The position numbers and the translations under genes were made by a program. Below the pieces are notes generated by a model. It did no database searches. It saw only the letters and a program-made list of their open reading frames with translations, and was not told where the DNA came from. Positions 11,701 through 23,930 of a stretch of DNA of 64,000 nucleotides are shown here, piece after piece; the first letter of the stretch is position 1, and the number at the start of each line of letters is the position of its first letter. This DNA comes from Plasmopara viticola (Eukaryota > Oomycota > Peronosporomycetes > Peronosporales > Peronosporaceae): positions 310,001 through 374,000 of the forward strand of contig MBPM02000025.1 of NCBI GenBank assembly GCA_001695595.3, read 5' to 3'.

Positions 11701-13641
11701 GTACCACCATCTGCTCGTGCCGAAGACGACAAATGTGACTCTCAAGAATATCTAGCGGCTGGCTGCAAATTTGGTCGACTTGATTATCTAAGCCTACGCT
11801 TTGAACACTTGCGCTCTGAATGTGGCACTGATTAGTCAGCAAGTGTTTACGCATCGACTAACGATTGTAAACAGACGCACCAATCCTCGTCCAACACGAA
11901 CAATTTTAGGAAAGTACCGCCGCCCCTCACCATCACAAAACCCTTCTTCAATCACTTTGCTCACGATATTGTCGACTGCTGCGTTAGACGGAGCTGTTAC
12001 CAATATATGAGGCTTTTCATTTCCCACCTGAGCCCAAGCTTTAGCTGTCTCGCTGTCGGGTCGGCGCGCCACGTCTAATACCGCATTGTAATATCGATTA
12101 TACTCGCGCAAATGTAAGGAATTCAGTAAGCCTTTTAATGTCGTTGTCTTGCCTGTTCCTGGGGGGCCCTTAATGAGCGTGAACCCCTGCGAAGTCGCCG
12201 CGGCTGTAATAGCTTCTCGCTGCGATTCGTTAAAAGTCTTCGTAAGCCACTGGACATACTTTATACCAAGTGAATCAAGCTGCATCGTCCCTTGCTTGTG
12301 CTCACCAGACAAGAGCAACGGCAACAATCCGTAATGACTACAGTCACAGAGTGCTCGGAACTCGCGGACACTGGTAACGAGATTGTTAAGCTTGAAAAGG
12401 TAAAGTTTATCTAAATTTTCCAACACACAAAGTCCTGATCGCAGTATCGTCATAGTCAGTCCCTCTTTTGATGCTCTCTGGGTCGCCACAATTGCCAAAA
12501 ATCCCACAAGTGGGGCATCCTGAGAAACGTCATCGTTTGCTTCACTCTTATTGTCAAGGCCACCGCTCGTCGAACCCAAAATCTTAGAAAAGTATTTTTG
12601 ATCCGGAGAAAGAAGCACCAAATCGTTCGTAAACACGTCGTGTAAGTGATCCCAATTACCTTTGCGTCGCGGTCCAGAAATGGTTGATTTTTTTAAGTCC
12701 ACGCGAATCTTGCAGCTCTTGGAGATAAAGGTCGCTCCAAACCCTTTCACGGAGACGGGGATGGGGCTAGGATGTTCTGTCGTCACAGCATTTATCGTCT
12801 GAGCTTGCACCTCTTCCAACGCCAGTGGCTTCCAGACCGAAAAGTAGTGATCGTACGAGCAAAACTTGCTCGGAACTTTGTCAACTTCAACCGCCACTTC
12901 GCCTTCCTCTGAATCATCATTTACAGCCTTAAACAAGTGGCTCTTTTTACTTTCTTTTTTTAACGCCTCGTCAAACTTCCACTCTAAAATGCTATCGAAA
13001 AAGTTGTCGAGTGTGTGTGAAGTCTGTGCGCCGTTGTACGAGACCATTGTCTGCTGAGCTTTGCGATCAGCATTAAACTGCGTTAAATCACGTTTTGATT
13101 GTTTTACAGGTCGTCGGTGTGAATCACTTGCTTCATCCTTCACTGATGTGTTCCCACTCCGTTTTGCGGCTGCTGCAACTTTGTGTACCGCCTGTATCGT
13201 CGTCTGCTCAGTCTTCGCACAACGCGACGGCGGTGGATTCGCTAGGATTTTTATCGTGTGTCGCATCTTGTGCGATTTCATAGCGGCTTGAGGCCTTTTT
13301 TCCGTGAATGAGTCGTCGCTATCAATGACCTTCCTCTTCTTAGCTCGAGCGCGGCGCTCGACCACTTCTTTCTCAGACGATGCGAAGTCGGAAAGCTCAC
13401 CAGCTTCTGAAGCGTCGCCCTTCTCGCATGAACTCCGCGGCTGCTCGTCCTCCGAGTCGTCTAGGCTCTAAGGCCAAAGCAAGCAGAAGGACAAGTCAAA
13501 AAGAGGATATATTGAGGCTATTATGTGTAAGGGTCTATTAGAACGGACCTGACGCATGCGCTGTGCATGTTGCGCGATCATTTTAGCCATTCGTGGTGCG
13601 CGAGCGCCTGAATTGGCTTCTAGGCGCGATGACCGCCGCAT
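8769..13641 (-). CDS. SETX: Senataxin/Sen1-type superfamily 1 helicase, eight exons
   Basis: Predicted nuclear RNA/DNA helicase of the Upf1-like SF1 group, which unwinds R-loops and helps terminate transcription. Proposed exons: 13641-13549, 13467-11881, 11815-11705, 11637-10582 (or 10597), 10542-10304, 10229-10071, 9996-9590, 9526-8769. All junctions are GT-AG and phase-consistent, giving about 1,465 residues. Helicase motifs in order: GPPGTGKTTT (Walker A, about residue 465), TAPSNAAVDNI (Ia), VDEAAQA (II), LVGDPQQLSAT (III), RTQYRSHP (IV), NTVDGFQGREKD (V) and RRMNVALTRAK (VI). Between motifs Ia and II lies an insertion of about 350 residues, partly acidic and proline-rich. The tail is Gly/Arg-rich (GGQRGGRGRGNRGR), typical of nucleic-acid-binding RGG regions. 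The 5' ATG gives MRRSSRLEANSG. The gene is intact. Uncertain points are the exon 3 start (11815 or 11827) and the exon 4 donor. Confidence 0.9.
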
Positions 13642-13965
13642 TTTAGCCGGCTTTTAGACGGATTAAGGCAAGGAAGAAGGATTTACGCTACAGCAGTCCT
13701 TTTTTAAAAAAAGTCTCACAGCACGACAATCTACTCAGTGCCTTCACGAACAAAAGATAACGATCTTTTCTGACCCGCAGTTAGCTTTGTGTGAGCAAAG
13801 AAGGTCTATTTCTTCAGGGACGGCAGAGTCGACGACGCAAATGAGCAAGTGAGTGCGGAGGTGCCCATTGAATTAATAAAAAATAAAAGTGGCGCGAAGG
13901 TCGTCCAAACGTAAAATCGTTCGTTCAACATCACGTCAGATAAGTTCAATTTGAGCTTCTAACTA

Positions 13966-15351
13966 TCAACGCGACTGTCGCCGCACGCTGATTGCAGGTC
14001 TATTAACTTCGACGCCATGGCCAGTTACAGGCGGAACACGGCCATTAATTTTTTGGCTTACCTGTTCCTGCTTAATTGAGCGCAAGTAGTTGGGCGACTT
14101 AAGAAATTTGTTGGGTGTGCGAGCGCCAGTGACCCACGGATGTGCTAGCGCCTGCTCTGCAGTGTATCGATCAGCCGAGTCTACCTCTGCGCGACGGACA
14201 AAATACAACAAGCGATTTTAGAGTTTCCAAATAAAGATGATGCCTTTGTTTCAATACCTAGCAAATTGCGAAGTAAATCTTTTGCACTCTCGGACAAGCC
14301 GCTGGCCCAGCGTGGAAAGCGAAGACCAAACTTTGCCTGTATTTACACACTTCAGTCAGCAACAAGCGATAATTGGTCATTTTGTGTATGATAAGAAAGA
14401 AATACCCGAGCTGCTTTCTCATTGATAATCTTGCCACCATCATCGTCGAAGGGCAAGCAGCCACACAGCAAAACATATACGATAATTCCAAGTGCCCACA
14501 TGTCTACAGACATGGAATATGCTTGACGCTGCAGCATCTCAGGTGCTAGATAGCCCCTAGTTCCTAAAAATGAGGCCGTCTTGTCGTCTGTGTTCAGCAG
14601 CTTTGCCAGTCCAAAGTCGATGATTTTCACTGCGGCTCCACGCGACTTGCTCGTCAGCATCAAATTTTCTGAAAAAAGTAATTAAAAGAATGTTATTTTC
14701 AATAGCTGAGACGAGCACGGTACTTTATCCATACCCGGCTTTAAATCACGGTGAATAATTCCGCGCGCGTGCAAATAAGCAACCGCCGACGTAATCTGGC
14801 GGACGATGCTGCTCGCGTCAACCTCTGATAACGTTCCCCTATCGACAACATAATCAAAGAGCTCGCCGCCACCCATATATTCCGTAACCTGCATTTATAC
14901 AACCATAAGTAAGAATACTGTGTTGTATGCGCGTATAGTATTTTGCATGAAACGTACCATGCAAATTTTTGACTCGGATATAAAGACGTCTTCTATGTGA
15001 ATAATGTTTGGATGTGTCAGCGACTGCAACACTTGAATCTCAACCTTGTCGAGCAGAAAGACAGCCACAATAATAATTGTAAGCGATGTAAATATATTTA
15101 CTGCATCAAAACGCGTAACCTACTCGAAATTGCTCCATCACGACGTTGTGTTCCCGTTCGACAGCACGTCGATCAATAATTTTGCAGGCGCGTGTAATTC
15201 CAGTGCGTCGTTCATGACATTTGTACACAACCGAGGTGCCTCCATGACCTACCGAAATTTTGCAACAAGGGTAAGAAATATGCCAAAAGTCATGGAATGA
15301 GCAATTGACACGCGCACCGATTTCTTCTAGCAATTCGTACTTAGACTCCAT
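13966..15351 (-). CDS. CaMK-type serine/threonine protein kinase, seven exons
   Basis: A compact kinase of about 320 residues built from exons 15351-15318, 15248-15124, 15044-14958, 14888-14735, 14668-14406, 14336-14258 and 14186-13966. Introns are 66-79 nt, all GT-AG and frame-consistent. Motifs in order: glycine loop EEIGHGGTSVVYKC (made by joining exons 1 and 2), ACKIIDRR (lysine), EYMGGGELFDYV (hinge), HRDLKPEN (catalytic loop across an intron), KIIDFGLAK, GTRGYLAPEML and DMWALGIIVYVLLCG, ending with ADRYTAEQALAHPWV. This is the CAMK group pattern. Every catalytic residue is present, so it should be active. No calmodulin-binding tail, EF-hand or FHA domain is evident. The first ATG in frame (MESKYELLEEIG) starts right at the kinase fold. 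It lies 324 bp downstream of the helicase start on the same strand. Confidence 0.88.
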
Positions 15352-17172
15352 GCTTCCACTGCTGTACAACGGACCCTGTATTTTGATGGGCTGCAATGCA
15401 TCACAAGACACAAACGCTACTTGTCAGCATCCATACCCGCCGTCATTTCATACTTTCATTGTGTCGCATTGCCTGTGGCGCTGACTTCATTGGTTGCGAG
15501 CCAGCTGCATATACGTCCCGCTCGTGCGTAAAGCTATTGGTTCGTCGCTTGCCCGGCTGCAATTCCTCCCGCCCCTTCACTCCACAGCACCAAGACTGCG
15601 CAGCACCCATTAACCCTTTCTATTATATAGCGGCGCCTGTCGACAGCAACAGATTCCGTAATGCCGGCTGGACTCCCCTTCAATTATCGTTCAGTTTCGA
15701 CAGGGAGGGTTTTTTCGACGTTGGAGGCGTAAAAACGTACTTTCTACAGCAGAAATCTTTTTTTTTCAATTTTCTTAGTCGGTCCGTTAGCGCCAGTGTG
15801 GTGTTGTTGCCCTCGCGTCAAGCATCAGCACTAAATTACTGTGCGGCGAATACTATGCAAAAGTTCCAAATCGACATATCTATTAAGTGGTGGCTAGACT
15901 ACAGGTATAGATACGTGAGCGACATGGCCGCTGCAATGGCTTTATCCACTCGATTGAATTGATTTATTACTGTGTAGACGTTCTATCGTCTCAACACTTT
16001 TTTGCGAAACAATCTTGACAACGTTTGGGTTGCGGCGTATATATGCATCTTTAAGTATTCGAATCAAGTCTTTATATTTGAGATAGTGTAATGTAAGTGC
16101 TTTTTTTGCTGCGCAACATTTTAACGCATTCTTTTTCAACACATGGGAGGTGGAGATGAGCTGGAGGTCTGTTGGAGCATGAGCATGAGCGTAAAAAAAG
16201 TTTTGAAGTTCAGAGCGGCAACAGCAGCAGCAACACAAAGCGCACGTGTGTACTAATAAAACGTTTCGCGAGGGGGCGATAAAAAGGATGTCCTTTCCGT
16301 CATTGTGATCAAAGAGCTACGCGATTATGTGCAGCACGCTGAGGCTGGAAGCAGGCGAGTGAAATGGTGGCTTCGCGACTGCCATGTGCTCTTGCGCACT
16401 TTTGCGGCTGAAATTGGTGCGGTGACGTTAAGAGTTCGAAAAATCTGGGCCTGGAGTGGCCGGACGGTAATCCTTGACAAAAAAGTGCGACTTGAGGAAG
16501 ATATTAAGATAGAAGAGCCATCAGTAAAGGTAAAAACGGCGAGACGGAAAAGATCGTAGACTGCTCAGGGCTCAATGCAGCGGCTCGAACAGAAGATTGC
16601 GGGATGCAACAATCCAAACTGGTGAGAACGCAAATGACTTTGAGATGTTACTGTTGCCAGTCCCAACAGCTGACGGCGAGGCACGTAATAGATCGGCCCT
16701 GGTAACAGTGGCTTTACTTATTTGCCATATAATACACCGATTGAAGGGCCACTTGTTAATCCTTAGGCTTTTTGTCTCAAGAAATCGAAGGAATTTACAA
16801 TCGACAAGATTATGTTTTTACAGACTTATTCCCCGACTTTTGGTAGTCGGTGAGCAACGTTTCTGAAAACTTCAAGGAAGCCATATGATCAACGAGATTA
16901 ACATCATTGCATCTTAACGCGGTATGTACGAAATTGTGCAATCGTGCGCTCTAAAAAACGACCGATCACCCAAAATTCGGCTCTTCTGTGCACTATCTTA
17001 AAATTAGTTCAGCTGGCGAATGTGATATATTCATCGGATATTGTATATTCGCGCTAATTGCCTTACGCTAAATGTAGTGCCTGTCAAACATCTCATTTTT
17101 GTCCTGAGTGATATAACAATGATGGAAAAAAAATAATCATTAAGGTTGAATTAGACGCGTAAAAAAACCCAT
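15352..17172. other. Upstream region of the CaMK gene; no firm gene
   Basis: A 188-residue open frame (15396-15962, plus) is cysteine/serine-rich, lacks a recognisable domain and starts at the promoter side of the kinase gene, so it is probably chance. A basic frame at 16305-16559 begins with GTG and ends in KTARRKRS; it has no ATG start and no known motif. Short CAG and GAGCAT runs occur near 16180-16230. Confidence 0.35.
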
Positions 17173-17433
17173 TTATTTCCTTTCAATTGCAATTTGTACA
17201 CACGAATCGATGAGTAAACCCCTACATCTTACATGAAAGTCTTCTACATAATTACCATCGCAAGCCAACATAGCAAAATAGTTCTTACCAAGAATGATAG
17301 CTTCTTGAAAAAAGATGTTACCTTCGAATACTTTGAGATCGAACTCGACGTGAAATCGACCCATTTGCTTCCCAACAAGTTTTTTATTTATGTCTGCTCC
17401 GAGTCGCTGAACAACATCATAATTAAGAATCAT
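17173..17433 (-). pseudogene. Possible C-terminal scrap of a protein-primed family B DNA polymerase
   Basis: The 86-residue frame contains GKQMGRFHVEFDL, then AIILGKNYFAML, then DFHVRCRGL. The spacing of a G-x2-G-x-F-x3-FD word, a K-x-Y-like word and an H-x-R-x-x-G word matches the usual end of DNA_pol_B_2 polymerases found in Polintons and linear plasmids. Upstream on the same strand, KGLVPRKMVNML and related words continue in shifted frames up to copy 2 of the 2-kb element. No polymerase active-site motif is visible, so this is a fragment at best. The family call rests on pattern similarity only. Confidence 0.35.
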
Positions 17434-18039
17434 TGAATGCGTGCCGTGTTAGTATCAAGATCTTCTGCCAAACACGTAGCTCGATTCACCATATGTTCAC
17501 TTAAATTAAACATTCAAATGCCGAAATGACCAGAGCTGAATGTTGTATTAATCTATTATATTCCTCAAACAATGCAGATTGAGAATTGATTGCTGTTTTT
17601 AAAATCAGTTCACGGATATTCTTAAGAGCATATTCACCATTTTCCTAGGGACCAATCCTTTCGCTCGACAATCGTCGTTGTCAACAGCTTCACATATTAA
17701 CCATTCCTCGTTAGCTTAATGACATTCCGCAATGCATTTTTCCCCTTTGTATTTTAGACGCGCATTGGACATTCTTTTGATTGTTTTAGTGATTTAATTA
17801 TTATAGCTTTCGCTATAATGTACACTCTTGACGATCGTATTCTTAGCATCGTGAAAACTTCCAACATCTTCAAGCGCTTGTTTGCCAAAAATCACCGTAC
17901 TACCAACAATATTATTAGCTAAATTTTGACAAACAATGACGTAATAACGTATCCCGTTCTTCTACGGTCCAGCAAGGTGCTTGATCTGGTTAATTTCGAG
18001 CCGATACGAAATTGATATATCTGATCAAGGGTGGTGATC

Positions 18040-20102
18040 AATAAATTAGAGTCTTCAAATTTAACATTATTAAAACCCTAATAATAGATACTTAAAGCAA
18101 TATTGCTGTAATTTCCATCATTAATCGAACGCAGTTGATGACGAGGTGTTTACCAAGAGATCAAATTACCAATTGATGTGTTTGAGGGTTAAACGATGTA
18201 AAAAGAATTCAGGTAGTGTGCCAACACGGTCGATAATGAGATTCAAACGAATTAAATAATTGCTGACGGGATTAATTTGCGGAGAGACATTGCTCAAAAA
18301 CACTTTGAAGGCTTAATGGGTACGTTGCCCAATCACATTTGAAATCGTAATTCGAGGAGTATGAGACGCCATTGATAATATAGTTCCAGTTAAAAAGACT
18401 TAACCAGCTGGAGACAGGATTGGTTGCTAAGCAAGTAAGAATATTACGCTGCATTTTCTCTCATCGCGATATATACAACATTTTTGCCCTAGGAATCAAT
18501 CAAGTATACACCAACACCAACGACCCGAGACTCGATGTAGTTTAAAATATCTGCATATGAACAATACCCATTCGGTGGCACGATAGAAGCAGTTTATCAG
18601 TTGCTGCAGTTGGATCGAATACGCTCAAGGTGTTGTTGCTGTATAAACTCTCATAAATATTGAGTTGCGAATTGTAGGTTTGCAAACTCAGCAGAGCAAC
18701 TTTTTGTTGTTTTGATTTTCATCCAGTAAAGGTAAATTTTAATGTACTATCCAAGCCATTAAAAATCATGTAATTACGTTCAGAAATGATAGTGCTCGTC
18801 ATTTTTGGTTTGTCATCTATATGACCTGTTCCAAGTTTGACTGAAAGTATTTAATTGAAACTTCACTTTTTAAAATTCTCATTACTTCGTTGCTTGAAAA
18901 CAACATCTGCCCAATTTTAAAAGTTGCTTCTTCGTAGACCGATAGACATCTTCTTCACGCTCTTCAGACAAACTAAACTTTTTCGAAATCGGCTCTTGAT
19001 CGCTCTTAGAATTTGCTTCGAGAATAGCTATGTACTTAGAAATTAACCTTTTCATCTTGCTAGCAGCAAATTAACTACGAGCTATGGAGATTGCTGAAAG
19101 CCCTTTATGTCTTTGTCGAGTAAAGAAAGGACTAAATAAAACCGTTGTGGTTTATTATTGTAGGAGCAATTGTCAAAAGTTACACGATGTAAAACATTTC
19201 GAGTCTCTTTTGAAGGAGCATCTGAATCGTTAACCGTTACAAAACTTTATAGTTTCTCATTGACGTAATCATATAAGTCTTGATCAGGCTCGCTAGCTAT
19301 TAAATGCAAGTGACTATGGACATGTGGCGACTCCTTCACTACATATAAAGCTAGATTTGATTCAATAGAAAAGCTTGAGTCTAAAATGATTCCTTGGAAT
19401 AGCTTTGAATGCCAAGCGTTTCGTTTCCCCAAAAAATTCATTTAAAGAATGCTGTAAGAAACATGCCATTGAAACCAAAATCGAACTCATAAGCAATTAT
19501 TACGTAGAAATCGTAGACCCCACTGGCAAATTTTGGTTTGTCGGCGTCGGAACCAATGAGATCTTTTGTTTGTCAGATCTTTCTGTTGTGTTATAAGAAT
19601 CCTCGTACTTCTAAAACGCTACCGACTAATTATGTTCCATCCTTGTACAAACCTACTTACTTTAGTGAGTCAAGCATTGGTCTATTTTGATAAATATGAT
19701 ATCTGTCATCCGCCCGGAATTAAACCGAAGACCTTCTGATTTATTCATGTATGCTGTCGGGTATCACACTAGAAATTTCTTCTGCAGGAAAATGCTTGTG
19801 GTTGATGTGAGTCGAGACATTTTTAACATTACCTTTCAGCATCGCAAATAACTTATACTCTTTAAATAGCTACACAGCCTAGCATTACAGCGTTAAGAAC
19901 AAATTTATCAACACTAAATTTTAGTGAGTCTACGCTTAAAAATCCTTATCGAGTGGCATCGTGCTCGTTATTTGTTGATTCTGTACCTGAAGAGCAGACA
20001 TTTGGCAGTTTCACGGTGAAGAAGTTTCAATTGAAAAAATTAAAATAGAAAAATAACGATGGGATCCACAAGTTTTTGCAATAGAAATGCCGCTCTTGTG
20101 TA
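18040..20102 (-). repeat. Unidentified about 2-kb element, copy 2
   Basis: Partner of the copy at 5.30-7.20 kb, same orientation, about 12.9 kb away. Aligned landmarks run from TTAGAGTCTTCAAATTTAAC near 18046 to GGGATCCACAAGTTT near 20060. Minus-strand peptide words seen in both copies are VKESPHV.SHLH.IASEP, YI.SR.VG.G.YLI, VVYIAMRENAA and TAAT.KL.LSC.R.G. Each copy keeps different parts readable, so they decayed independently after duplication or insertion. Sequence left of it on the minus strand carries the possible DNA polymerase scrap. Confidence 0.55.
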
Positions 20103-23100
20103 AGTCATTGGATCTATAGTTTTGTTAAAAGTCCGTTCTAGATCAGCGATGGTACAGCTGTACATCAGCACTGGTTCGATGGAGCTCAGTGTTGTCTTGT
20201 TACACTTAGCAATCATCCGCTGCCTTTAAAGAGAAGAAATATTTAAACTGGGGTATGCTCCATTTAGAAAGTTTTATGATAAAACCAAAATATTTGTCGA
20301 AGATACAAAGTACAACGTAGACCTTGAAGACAATGTACACGTACCCTATTGTGTATCATTTTGTATTGACATGAAATGTCATTTCACAGTTTTGTAGAAC
20401 GTAAATTATAAGAAATTGATTTTGCAGTTAAATTACTTGAAGCACTACCGTACTATAGTAGTAATCTACTTCATGGACAGAATACAGGGTTTATTCAATG
20501 ATTTTTATTCAAGCTTTTAACTTACAATTCTATTGTAAATGATCAGGGTGCTAAATCAAAGTGAGCAATCGGTTTGTACAAAGAACGTGGAATAATTATT
20601 AAAGACTTTTTTAAGCTTGTCGACTTAGTAACTATCGAGATGTTTAAAGATGCATCAGACTCTTCATCGCTTGAAATAAAATGTATTACACATAAATCAG
20701 TCAACAAATGTAATTTTCACGCATAATGGCCTCGTGAGTATCTTAACTCATACATAGCTCATATTTGTGCTAATAATTTAAGGCATAGATAAAGCTTATA
20801 TTTGACGAATACAAATTAAATGTATATCATTTCTTGAGTGTTAAATCTTTGTCACTGGCAGATGAAACAAATTTTATTATTTGGCTTCCTCCGAGAAGCC
20901 GATGCCGGTGGTCATTTTATGACAAGAAATACAACAACACAAAAAACATATCAAAATTGATCTAAACAAAGCATCAAGGTGTAACTTTAAGGGTGATTTC
21001 TCAGTTATCTGAAAGTTCGTTCTATCGACGGAGATGTTGGCTCATTCATTGATTTTCTAGTATCAATGCTTTACGTGAGGAGACAACTCAGAACAACGCC
21101 AAAAGTGGTTTTAAAAAAATTAAGCGACTAATTGCATTCATAGCTGTTTCTGACGCTATTGGTCTATGGTCATCAGTTACGGTTTAAAAAAAGCTGGTTA
21201 CAGATAAGGCAAAGCAAAACTCTTTGTGAGGCAGCTATCTTCTTATGCCTGCTTGTACACATTATTCGCGATGAGATCAATAATTGTAACATTATTTAGA
21301 GCTGAGAATAGAGAAATTGTCCGAGAAAATCTGCTCTTTCTGAATTTTGTGTAATAGAAGCAAAACGTCTTCAAGTTTTAAATTTTCTCCGCGAGAATCA
21401 GCACGCTGCAAAGGAATGTGAGGAGCTTCAATCAGAGCGTTAAGAGAATGATCGTTACAAGCGAACGCTATGGACAATTGATTTGAATCAATCTACAGAT
21501 ACATCACAACTTTGACAATCGGAATGGAAAATAGCACCAACATTGACACCGGCAGGTGTAGAAGAGGAAGAGGATTAGTCCAATGGAAAGTTTCTACGTT
21601 GGACACATACAAACGGCGCGAACTTAAAAGTCACATTTGTCGGATTGACAATAGGTGAATGATTTCCAGGTGGATGCTGTTTTCTTCGAATCACCAGGTA
21701 GTGCTTGTAGTGACGAACTGTCAGTGTCGGTAATAGACGAATACAGAGAATGTATCTGATGCCGAGAAGTTGCCTTCACTGATCCACTTTTTATTTATAT
21801 ATAGCCATCCCTTTGATACGCTCACTTCAACCTTCAATGTGCGGTAATCTCACCAATCCAAATCAACTGGTCAAGTGTCACCAATAAACGTCTACTCAAA
21901 ACAGCATAGGTCTACTTAGAAGTGGGTTCTATTTTGAGCATAGATACTGGCAGTAAAGACTGTAGTAGTGATCTGCCTAAATAAGCTTATTAGTTGTAAA
22001 ATTCATCGTTGGTATTGCAATATAATACTAGCTTACATAAAACATAGAGCAAAGCTAAGGGTCTTGATGGTCGCCTGTGTATCGAGATTCAATCGGGTAA
22101 ATCCCGTAAGCTTCGCTTGGTAAGGTCTACAATCAATAGGTCTGACACAGATGTGTGACTTTATTGAAACGAATGCATATTGCCGACCAAGCATCTTGAT
22201 CATTTTGGCTCTGGTAATCGGGCCGCAGATGCTACAAGAACGTAATGGGGTTAGATGATCCTAGTACGTGTTTTATTAATTGGTGGTGTCAGCATATTGT
22301 GTGACATAAACTCCGCGATATTTGTACATCTTCTAAAAGGCAGTAATTTGTACATAGAAGTTGTCAAAAAAGAAGCACATGTCCGACGTGTTGTTAATAA
22401 TTAATATATTTGACAGTGATTGCAGAATATTTGTTCCAGAGGAGACTCAACGATAATATTAATCACAATCTAGTACACATTTATATATAGAATGTTTACA
22501 TTAAGCTTGGATATAAAGACTTATACTAACTATTGGCGTTACGTAGATAGTAATTGGCCATCCGAGTAGAGAGTAAATCTCAAAGGCATCTCAGGCTTTC
22601 TCGAAGAAATGAAGTATTCACTTCTCATAGATAATATAAATTTGAGTCTTCTGGACTCATTTTTAGTGAGAATGAAGCAGTATGCTCATTTGCTTCGGCG
22701 TAAGCGAGACACACGAAATAAACTGGCGTTTCTGCAGGATGCAATAGCTGTCTTCCTATCACAACTAAAGGCATTTTTCAGTTGTAAATGTGGTATGTTG
22801 AAGCATTTTGAACAAGAAAATGAAGTCATTTGCGCCGATAACTCCAAGGGCCATCATAACCGAAATTGCTCACGGTAACCACTAAGACTTTTGACAATCA
22901 GAAAAGGTTACTTTTGTACTTTAGGTCAGGGAGGTCAAAATGACATATGCTATTACTCTTGTCAATATTTCAACAAAGTGAGGCTCTGGCCCTTGAAAGA
23001 AGATCTTGCTTACGAGCAACATATTGATGAAGGCGATGATTCTCATCCGAAGAGATAGCTGACGGGATAGTCGAAGAGGTAGCTGATGCAAATCTTTTAT

Positions 23101-23489
23101 CACTTTCTTATGCGTAGATACATTCAAATGCGAACTTTTCGACTTTGCTAGCGTCAAACGCTTTTTCAGCTTAAATCAGGATGCGGGGTACGACCTCACT
23201 CTGGGTATGGCGTGCCGGAAGCGTCACAAAGTTTAGATTGACAAGCCTATCTACCACCCGCTCTGCTCCTTGCGGAGGTTTGATAAGTCATGAATCCCTC
23301 TCTGCTAGAAAGAAAAAATGCATTTAGTGCAGACACTGGGCATAAGCTTAAAATGAACAGCCGTTGGCATGTGTACAGATAGTGAAATGACGCGAAGTTC
23401 ACTAAACGTTTTTTGTGGGAAGTAGAGTTTGCTGTTCACCGATGATAATAGTGCGTATAAATCTGAGCTTGCTTGTTCGAGGCCCTGTC
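20103..23489. other. Desert; possible further parts of the same large element
   Basis: Plus-strand frames read VEDTKYNVDLEDNVHVPYCV near 20297 and VIFTHNGL near 20710. These faintly resemble the Exo I and Exo II regions of protein-primed DNA polymerases, but with stops between them and on the strand opposite the polymerase-like scrap at 17.2 kb. A plus-strand frame at 22609-22878 (89 residues, with a CKCGMLKHF word and a basic stretch) is unassigned. No intact gene is supported. Confidence 0.3.
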
Positions 23490-23930
23490 GCAGCGCGTAC
23501 ACCACTCAGCGGTGCTCATACGTCTTGGCTCTTGTTTCATGTCAAGATGACATAAACATCTATAACTCAATGCAACATGGACGTGCCCTATTGCTGCATG
23601 CGGAGTGGCACTATATTTACTGAGAAGTGCTTCGGAAAGGCAGTCCTCACTGCATACCGTAAATGGTGTGACTGGCTTACAGCCAAGCTATCGTATGTTA
23701 TATTCGTATGATGTACGTGGAGTGGGGCGACATCCACTGAGCAGTGTTGATAGAGAATCGCGATTGCTTCATGGATGGCAGCTGTAGGCTGAGGCATTAA
23801 CGTAGCCCCGACAATGCACATGGAGTGGCATGCAGTCTACTGAGAAGCGCTTGTCATGAAGAGTGATCGCTGCAATTTATGCAAGACATGGTTGGTTGTT
23901 AATCAAGTACCGGCAATCTTACGAGACAAT
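23490..23930. repeat. Degenerate satellite-like repeat, about 102-130-bp units (array 2)
   Basis: GGAGTGGCA or GGAGTGGGG starts units at 23602, 23719 and 23822. Each is followed about 12 bp later by ACTGAGAAGTGCTT, ACTGAGCAGTGTT or ACTGAGAAGCGCTT, and then by a GCTGCATGC-like and a GGTTGGC-like block. A further partial unit (CACTCAGCGGTGCTCATAC) lies near 23502. Unit spacing is about 117 and 103 bp. The motif order is the same as in the arrays at 2.4 kb and 26.5 kb. Confidence 0.5.

Noticed and set aside
11638..11704. A 16-nt GT-AG mini-intron (GTAATGACTTCATTAG) that would restore the helicase frame
   Set aside because: A donor GTACGT further upstream gives a normal 67-nt intron in the same phase, in line with the other introns of the gene.
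11475..13291. Several plus-strand frames inside the helicase gene
   Set aside because: They are shadows of the well-supported minus-strand exons.
15396..15962. 188-codon plus-strand frame upstream of the CaMK gene
   Set aside because: No domain, no conserved motif, and it lies over the kinase promoter; judged a chance frame.
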